Under the pieces are notes generated by a model, which worked only from the letters and a program-made list of their open reading frames with translations, ran no database searches and was not told the DNA's origin. This document shows positions 49,780-54,156 of a stretch of 54,156 nt of DNA, piece after piece (the stretch's first letter is position 1; every line of letters begins with the position of its first letter). The stretch lies in contig CAKZLD010000219.1 of NCBI GenBank assembly GCA_937125135.1, positions 1-54,156 on the forward strand, written 5' to 3'. A program made the position numbers and the translations under genes. Source of the DNA: an uncultured Ignavibacterium sp. (lineage in GTDB: Bacteria > Bacteroidota > Ignavibacteria > Ignavibacteriales > Ignavibacteriaceae).

Positions 49780-51409
49780 TTTCGTACAACCAAGTGTTTA
49801 TTAATTTTGAAGCGTCTGCCGGGTTTTTGATTATATAATTTTTAATCTTTTCAATTTGATTCTCTCTGTTCATAGCTTCAATAGAAATCTCTTCCTCCAA
49901 ATCGCCAATTGGAAGCTGCTCTCTTTTTTTCTTTATTTCTAATAAAGTTGATTTTCCTGCAGATGATAATTCTGAATGAGGTTTTTCTTTTGTGTCAAGT
50001 CTTCCAAGCGGAACATCGGTACTTCCTTTTGGAAGTTTGTCACTGTCTAAAGTTCCGATATGAATTTTATCTGATTTAATCTTTCCGGTGATATTTTTTA
50101 GAAGAAGAATAGAGCCAGCTATTGCTAGAATTATCAGAATTAAATTTATTATTTCATTCTTATCATCAAAAAAAGAAGGTGGTTGAGCATTAGTATCGTC
50201 TTCCAAAGGTTTTGTTTCGAAAGGAATATTTACAATTGATAGCATATCATTTCTTTCATTGTTGATTCCCAAAGCTCCACGCAATAATTCTTCGATTTTT
50301 CTTAACTGTTCAGGAGAGCGCTGAGTATATTCAACAACTTGCTTACCATCTTTTTCAACTATTTTTGGAATGTCGTTAATTACAGCCGCAACACTCAACC
50401 TTTTAATATTGCCTGTCTCTTCGATAACCTTTTGAATCGTTTTACTAACTTCATAATTTGTAATTGAATTTTCATTGCTTTGTTGCGTGGTATCTCCGAT
50501 TGTAAATCCTGAATTCGAACCTGAAGAGGTCTGTTCACTAATTACAACCTGAGATTCTGGATCATAAATTTCCATTGTTTTTTCTACCTGATTAAAATTC
50601 AATTCGGCATCTACCTGAACCATCGCATTTCCATAACCTAAGACATTATCTAAAAGATTTTGAGCTTTCTGAGCGAGATACATTTCAATGGAATTTTTAA
50701 TTTCGTATTGTTTGGTGGAAGCAAAGGAAAGATTATCTTCAGAATCTTCTCGCCAAAGCAGACGTCCTTTTGTATCAATCAAGGTAATATTGTTTGTTGA
50801 TAATCCTTCAACTGAGCTTGATATAAAATTCACTATTGCTGAAGCTTTTTCGCGGGGGAGTTTGAAATTATCACGTAATTTAATAACTACAGAAGCCGTC
50901 GGTGGAACTTGCTCATCTTTGAAAATTGATTTTTCCGGAAAAACCAGGTGTATTCTCGCTCCTTCAACTCCTTCCTGACCCATAATGGTTCTCGCTAATT
51001 CACCTTCTAATGCTCTTTTGTAATTGAGCTTCTGCATGAATTCACTCATACCCATAGAAGTTTTATCGAACAATTCATAACCAATTGTTCCGGATGAAGG
51101 TAATCCTTTTCCTGCAAGCTCCAATCTGGTTTCATAAACTTTGTCTTTCGGAACTGTAATCATTGTTCCATTATTTTCGATCTGATAAGGAATTTTCTGA
51201 GCATTTAAATGTTCTACTACCTTTGATGCGTCCTGTTGAGATAAATCTGCAAACAATACTGAATAGCTTGGCTGATTAAAAATAGAAATCAAAAGCATTA
51301 TTAGTGTAAATGTGGTAAATACAGAAGCTCCGATTATTACCTTCTGTTTTAACGTAAGTGTACTAAAAAAGTTTTTTATTGATTCTGTTGATGCTTTACT
51401 TTTTGCCAT
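49772..51409 (-). CDS. fliF: flagellar MS-ring protein FliF
   Basis: A 545-residue membrane-ring protein with two transmembrane helices: one at about residues 25-45 (IIGASVFTTFTLIMLLIS) and one at about 430-450 (INLILIILAIAGSILLL). The PSYSVLFADLSQQDASKVVEHLNAQKIPYQI domain and RIHLVFPEKSIFKDEQVPPTASVVIKL motif are typical. The cytoplasmic tail binds FliG. It is the base for rotor assembly, three bases after fliE. Confidence 0.95.
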   Translation of the reverse strand: MAKSKASTESIKNFFSTLTLKQKVIIGASVFTTFTLIMLLISIFNQPSYSVLFADLSQQDASKVVEHLNAQKIPYQIENNGTMITVPKDKVYETRLELAGKGLPSSGTIGYELFDKTSMGMSEFMQKLNYKRALEGELARTIMGQEGVEGARIHLVFPEKSIFKDEQVPPTASVVIKLRDNFKLPREKASAIVNFISSSVEGLSTNNITLIDTKGRLLWREDSEDNLSFASTKQYEIKNSIEMYLAQKAQNLLDNVLGYGNAMVQVDAELNFNQVEKTMEIYDPESQVVISEQTSSGSNSGFTIGDTTQQSNENSITNYEVSKTIQKVIEETGNIKRLSVAAVINDIPKIVEKDGKQVVEYTQRSPEQLRKIEELLRGALGINNERNDMLSIVNIPFETKPLEDDTNAQPPSFFDDKNEIINLILIILAIAGSILLLKNITGKIKSDKIHIGTLDSDKLPKGSTDVPLGRLDTKEKPHSELSSAGKSTLLEIKKKREQLPIGDLEEEISIEAMNRENQIEKIKNYIIKNPADASKLINTWLYENE

Positions 51410-51412
51410 AGA

Positions 51413-51703
51413 TTATATTGACATCCTTGTTAATTCTCTGTACATATCAATTGTTTTATTTCTTATTTCCATTAAAAGTTCAAGACTGGTCTTTGCTTTT
51501 TCGCCTGCAATCATAACCTCGTGAATTTCAACTCCTTCTCCGTTAATGAATTCTCTGGTAATTTGAGATGATTTTAATTGATCATCATTTACTGATCCGA
51601 TGAACTCACCAAACACACTTGCAAACTCGGCAACATCACTTTTTGGTTTTACTGTCTCCTGAATAAACGGAGTAGTTAATCCAGTAATTTTTTCTATTGC
51701 CAT
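51413..51703 (-). CDS. fliE: flagellar rod/MS-ring junction protein FliE
   Basis: A 96-residue protein of typical FliE size. The C-terminal helix EVMIAGEKAKTSLELLMEIRNKTIDMYRELTRMSI is diagnostic. It joins the MS ring to the rod proteins FlgB and FlgC. A GGAGA ribosome-binding site precedes the ATG. It follows the small orphan gene by one base and precedes fliF by three. Confidence 0.93.
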   Translation of the reverse strand: MAIEKITGLTTPFIQETVKPKSDVAEFASVFGEFIGSVNDDQLKSSQITREFINGEGVEIHEVMIAGEKAKTSLELLMEIRNKTIDMYRELTRMSI

Positions 51704-51704
51704 A

Positions 51705-51947
51705 TTAAAATCTCCTGTCGAATAGTGAACCGACTTGTATGTTATTTACTTTACCCGTGCGATTGTAAAAATTGTATTCCATTACTTCAGATTTTTTTTC
51801 CGGAAACATATTTGCAAAAAACTGCTTCTCTTCTTTATTTATCACCTCAAGTTGGTTTGTAGATTTAAGATCATATGTCTTTTGAATTCTATTTGAAGAT
51901 TTTACTGAATGAATCATTGACGAGTTAATGTTATTTTCTATTTTCAT
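51705..51947 (-). CDS. small protein between flgC and fliE, function unknown
   Basis: An 80-residue soluble protein with a polar N-terminus and a middle motif EEKQFFANMFPEKKSEVMEYNFYNRTGKVNNIQVGSLFDRR. No membrane helix or signal peptide. I do not recognise a named family. It is packed without gaps (1-base spacings) between flgC and fliE, a position normally occupied by nothing, so it is probably a real flagellar accessory, perhaps a rod or MS-ring assembly factor; this is inference. Confidence 0.6.
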   Translation of the reverse strand: MKIENNINSSMIHSVKSSNRIQKTYDLKSTNQLEVINKEEKQFFANMFPEKKSEVMEYNFYNRTGKVNNIQVGSLFDRRF

Positions 51948-51948
51948 T

Positions 51949-52446
51949 TTATATCTCCAATGAATCTTTTATCATTTGTTTAGAAGAATTTAATGCAGTT
52001 AAATTAGCTTCATAACTTCTGGTAGCTGCAATCATATCAATCATTTCATTTATGGTATTTATGTTGGACATTTCTACATAACCATTTTCATCTGCGTTCG
52101 GATGTTCTGGCATATAAACTACATCACCGGGAGTTTTATCTTCTTCAATACTTATTTTCATATCTGAATTATTTTGATTTGAAGCTGAATTCTCGATTGG
52201 TCTTCTTATATGATTGGGATTTGTTGTATTCATTTTTATTGTGTTTGAAATATCTCTCATTTGCTCTGAGAAATTTGAATTCTTCTGAACAACATTCAGA
52301 ACTTTTCTTTTGATTGGTTGTCCGTCTTCAGTTCTTACTGAATTTCCATTCGCTAAATTTTCAGCTATCAGATTCATCTTTTTTCTTTGAATACTCAAAC
52401 CTCTTGCGCTAATGTCAAAACCAAAAAAACTATTTCCAATTTTCAT
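51949..52446 (-). CDS. flgC: proximal rod protein FlgC
   Basis: A 165-residue rod protein. The N-terminal GFDISARGLSIQRKKMNLIAENLANGNSVRTEDGQPIKRKV and C-terminal EMIDMIAATRSYEANLTALNSSKQMIKDSLEI are clearly FlgC. It overlaps the flgB stop by 4 bases (ATGA), so the two rod genes are coupled. Confidence 0.95.
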   Translation of the reverse strand: MKIGNSFFGFDISARGLSIQRKKMNLIAENLANGNSVRTEDGQPIKRKVLNVVQKNSNFSEQMRDISNTIKMNTTNPNHIRRPIENSASNQNNSDMKISIEEDKTPGDVVYMPEHPNADENGYVEMSNINTINEMIDMIAATRSYEANLTALNSSKQMIKDSLEI

Positions 52447-52832
52447 ACTCGTCCTCCACCTTTGATAACATTTTGAATTCCTTTGTAATAATCCCCAATT
52501 TTTTTAGATGCGAATTTGAAAAGCAAAGTATTTTCAGCTAAGTCTGACATTTCTTTTTCAATATCAACATTATTAACGCCTGATTTATATTCTTCAATCT
52601 TGGTGTTTTGAATTGAATATGAATCAGGTTCAATCAAACTGAATTTTATGTGTTTTTCTTTAGTGGTTTTGATGCCAGAATTCAAAGTGTCGCCCAGAAC
52701 TTTTTCAAAGGAAATATCTTGTCGTTGATAATTTTCTGTGCCTACATTAGCAATGTTTCTACTGATAACCTTATTTCTTTCGGCACAGTAATCAATAAAT
52801 CTTTCTAATAATTTGATTGTGGATATACTCAT
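52443..52832 (-). CDS. flgB: proximal rod protein FlgB
   Basis: About 129 residues. The segment LLERFIDYCAERNKVISRNIANVGTENYQRQDISFE matches the FlgB N-terminus and VDIEKEMSDLAENTLLFKFASKKIGDYYKGIQNVI its C-terminal helix. The ORF track begins at a GTG at 52877; ATG 52832 (MSISTIKLLERF) is the better start. It is the first gene of the long minus-strand flagellar run. Confidence 0.93.
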   Translation of the reverse strand: MSISTIKLLERFIDYCAERNKVISRNIANVGTENYQRQDISFEKVLGDTLNSGIKTTKEKHIKFSLIEPDSYSIQNTKIEEYKSGVNNVDIEKEMSDLAENTLLFKFASKKIGDYYKGIQNVIKGGGRV

Positions 52833-52860
52833 TATTGTAACTTTGTTTTGTTTAGAATAA

Positions 52861-52876
52861 CCCAAATCAAATACCA
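52861..52876 (-). promoter_or_regulatory. sigma-54-like element before flgB (degenerate -12)
   Basis: TGGTAT-TTGAT-TTGGG on the minus strand has sigma-54 spacing with an imperfect -12 (GG for GC). It lies 29 bases before the flgB ATG, where an initiating promoter for the first flagellar run is expected. An alternative sigma-70-like pair TTGTAC (52956-52961) and CATATT (52933-52938), 17 bases apart, is also possible. Confidence 0.3.
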
Positions 52877-53000
52877 CTTGAAAAAGCTAAAAAAATAGAA
52901 ATTTTTAAAGTGTGGCTGTAGAGAATTGGCTAAATATGAACAGATGTAAGATATTGTACAAAAAGTCTTGGTGGAAGGTTGATTCTTAATTTGAATTAGA

Positions 53001-53051
53001 ATTGTCAGTCTTTCTTAAGAATGCTATGCACCAAAGGCTCCGACTGACAAT
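53001..53051. repeat. 10-base inverted repeat enclosing two smaller palindromes
   Basis: Perfect arms ATTGTCAGTC (53001-53010) and GACTGACAAT (53042-53051) with a 31-base interior that contains the palindrome TTCTTAAGAA and a TGC-ATA-GCA type mini hairpin. It lies between the tlpA-like gene and flgB. No U-run follows on the minus strand, so it is not a canonical terminator for that gene. A structured RNA end or a mobile-element remnant is possible. Confidence 0.6.
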
Positions 53052-53098
53052 TTATAATTTTGAGATAAATTCTTATGAAAGAGACTAACGATAGAAAC

Positions 53099-53602
53099 TT
53101 ATTTCTTCCCTAATAATTTTTTAATCTTATCTTCGTAAACTGTTTTAGGAACTAAACCAACGTGAGAGTCAACTATAAAACCTTTGCGATCAACAATGAA
53201 AGAAGTAGGAATTGCGTTTATTCCGCCATAATCTTTCACAACTTTTTCATCACCGAGGACAACCGGATAGTTTATACCATAGTTTTCAATAAATGGTTTT
53301 AAGTCTTTTATCGTTCTTTCCTGGTCTAAAGAAATACCGACAATCACCAAATCTTTCGAATAATTTTTCTGTAAGTCAATCAAATCAGGAATTCCTTTTC
53401 GGCAAGGAGGACACCAGGTAGCCCAAAAATCAATAATTACAATCTTTCCTTTGTAATCTGATAATTTAACCGTTTTTCCATCTAATGTTTTCAAAGCAAA
53501 ATCAGGAGCTTTTTTATTATCCGGAGTATTTGCTGAAAGTGTATTCAATGATAATATGAAAGATAAAACTATGAATACATTTAATATTGATTTTCGTGTC
53601 AT
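53099..53602 (-). CDS. secreted TlpA/ResA-type thioredoxin
   Basis: About 167 residues. A signal peptide or membrane anchor (SILNVFIVLSFILSLNTLSA) leads to a thioredoxin/AhpC-TSA fold domain: PDFALKTLDGKTVKLSDYKGKIVIIDFWATWCPPCRKG with the CPPC redox pair and a cis-Pro region (INAIPTSFIVDRKGFIV). It should work as a periplasmic thiol reductant, for example in cytochrome c maturation. The ORF track start is TTG (53617); ATG 53602 has an AAAGG site and is preferred. It is not obviously linked to the flagellar genes. Confidence 0.88.
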   Translation of the reverse strand: MTRKSILNVFIVLSFILSLNTLSANTPDNKKAPDFALKTLDGKTVKLSDYKGKIVIIDFWATWCPPCRKGIPDLIDLQKNYSKDLVIVGISLDQERTIKDLKPFIENYGINYPVVLGDEKVVKDYGGINAIPTSFIVDRKGFIVDSHVGLVPKTVYEDKIKKLLGKK

Positions 53603-53767
53603 ATTCGCCTTTCTCAATTATTAGTTAATTGTTTTTATATGAACGTAAGATTGTTTCAAGTAAAAAAAGTTTCAAACATCAGAAAAATGATAAAAAAATT
53701 TGGAGCAATAATTTCATCTGTAATTCAATAATATTTAATTAATTTTAAATAAAAAAACGAGAAATTT

Positions 53768-53962
53768 ATGCAAACAGATGACGTGTTAGACTGGACATGC
53801 CAATATTGTGGAGTTGAAAATTCCGTTTGGGTAGATTTGACCATTGATGGAAAACAAGATTTCGTTGAAGATTGCAGAATTTGCTGCCGCCCGAACAGAA
53901 TAATTGTTGTCAGAGATTTTGACGGAAATGTAACCATCGAATCAAGACCATTGAACGAATAA
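53768..53962 (+). CDS. CPXCG-type cysteine-rich small protein
   Basis: A 64-residue zinc-ribbon-like protein. Cysteines 11, 14, 36 and 39 (plus 40) form two pairs in DWTCQYCGVENSVWVD and FVEDCRICCRPNRI, matching the Cys-rich CPXCG family; the first pair here reads CQYC instead of CPYC. Function of the family is unknown. It is transcribed alone on the plus strand, opposite to its neighbours, with an A-rich leader. Confidence 0.85.
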   Translation: MQTDDVLDWTCQYCGVENSVWVDLTIDGKQDFVEDCRICCRPNRIIVVRDFDGNVTIESRPLNE

Positions 53963-53977
53963 AAATTAAATTCTTTC

Positions 53978-54012
53978 AAAAAAACTCTCCACATTTTTTA
54001 TACGGAGAGTTT
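53978..54012 (-). terminator. Rho-independent terminator for the gene at the right edge
   Basis: Stem GGAGAGTTT / AAACTCTCC (nine pairs, 13-base loop) followed on the minus strand by TTTTTTTG. It lies about 32 bases after the stop of the partial minus-strand gene. It also forms on the plus strand after the CPXCG gene, but the U-run there is short. Confidence 0.75.
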
Positions 54013-54043
54013 CAATTAAAATTACTGATATTGATTTAGCTTT

Positions 54044-54154
54044 CTAATCCATTATCATTCTCAAAAAATCTGAACTATCATCATCTTTGTTTGATTTTTT
54101 ATTGAAATTTTTAGACGTGTTCTTGTTCGTTGGAAAATCAAAGCCAAAACCGGG
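54044..54154 (-). CDS. 3' end of an unidentified gene (partial, runs off the window)
   Basis: An open frame on the minus strand enters from the right edge and stops at TAG 54044-54046, giving 36 C-terminal residues. They are Asn/Lys/Asp/Ser-rich (KKSNKDDDSSDF) and end in FLRMIMD. The other two minus frames have stops at once or end in an unlikely sequence. The terminator 32 bases downstream supports a real gene. Nothing can be said about its function. Confidence 0.5.
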   Translation of the reverse strand, partial: PGFGFDFPTNKNTSKNFNKKSNKDDDSSDFLRMIMD

Positions 54155-54156
54155 GA

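Noticed and set aside
1-54156. CRISPR arrays, insertion sequences, prophage, tRNA or rRNA genes
   Set aside because: No regularly spaced repeats with unique spacers, no transposase or integrase-like protein and no tRNA- or rRNA-like sequence was recognised on either strand.

Overview
The window is A+T-rich (roughly one third G+C by eye), almost fully coding, and carries one very large flagellar locus on the minus strand (about 8.6-52.8 kb) plus a short plus-strand metabolic and transport region on the left. P- and L-ring genes (flgI, flgH), an outer-membrane-type barrel protein and many secreted proteins indicate a diderm. With a sodium-pumping methylmalonyl-CoA decarboxylase operon and the A/N/K-rich protein style, this suggests a flagellated member of the FCB/Bacteroidota-Chlorobi side, most likely an Ignavibacteria-type organism. 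That assignment is inference; no rRNA gene is present.

Left part (1-8571, plus strand): a degenerate heptanucleotide repeat tract (29-154); two tandem, clearly paralogous small two-helix membrane proteins followed by a sodium:solute symporter with a cytoplasmic tail; an outer-membrane barrel protein; and a VanX/DdpX-type D-Ala-D-Ala dipeptidase. After a 279-base gap with a textbook sigma-54 promoter sequence comes mce-mmdA-mmdD-mmdC-mmdB: methylmalonyl-CoA epimerase and a biotin-dependent, Na+-translocating methylmalonyl-CoA decarboxylase.

Flagellar locus, read in transcription order from right to left: flgB-flgC-(80 aa orphan)-fliE-fliF-fliG-fliH-fliI-fliJ-MotE-like-fliK-flgD-(TIGR02530-type gene), then flgE between a GC-rich double-hairpin leader and a Rho-independent terminator; then fliL-fliM-fliN-fliO-fliP-fliQ-fliR-flhB-flhA-flhF-flhG; then a small membrane protein, a sigma-28-like fliA, two HDOD proteins, a degenerate histidine kinase, a 99 aa membrane protein, flgF-flgG-flgA-flgH-flgI-flgJ-flgN-flgK-flgL, a MotAB pair, fliW-csrA, a receiver-HPt protein, a second MotAB pair, two further receiver proteins (one fused to a bare DHp domain), an unknown protein and two PAS histidine kinases. 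Many neighbours overlap by 1-8 bases, so translational coupling is likely. Flagellin, fliD, fliS, flgM and the classical che genes are not here and must lie elsewhere.

The least ordinary parts are regulatory: a sigma-28 with no region 3, a kinase with Glu at the phospho-His position, a receiver-DHp protein with no ATPase domain, a receiver-HPt protein and twin HDOD proteins, all inside the flagellar transcription units. Sigma-54-like -24/-12 sequences with a degenerate -12 lie in three of the flagellar gaps.

Right end: a large inverted repeat, a secreted TlpA-type thioredoxin, a small CPXCG zinc-ribbon-like protein, a terminator, and the 3' end of an unidentified minus-strand gene running off the window. 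No gene-free stretch exceeds 300 bases.
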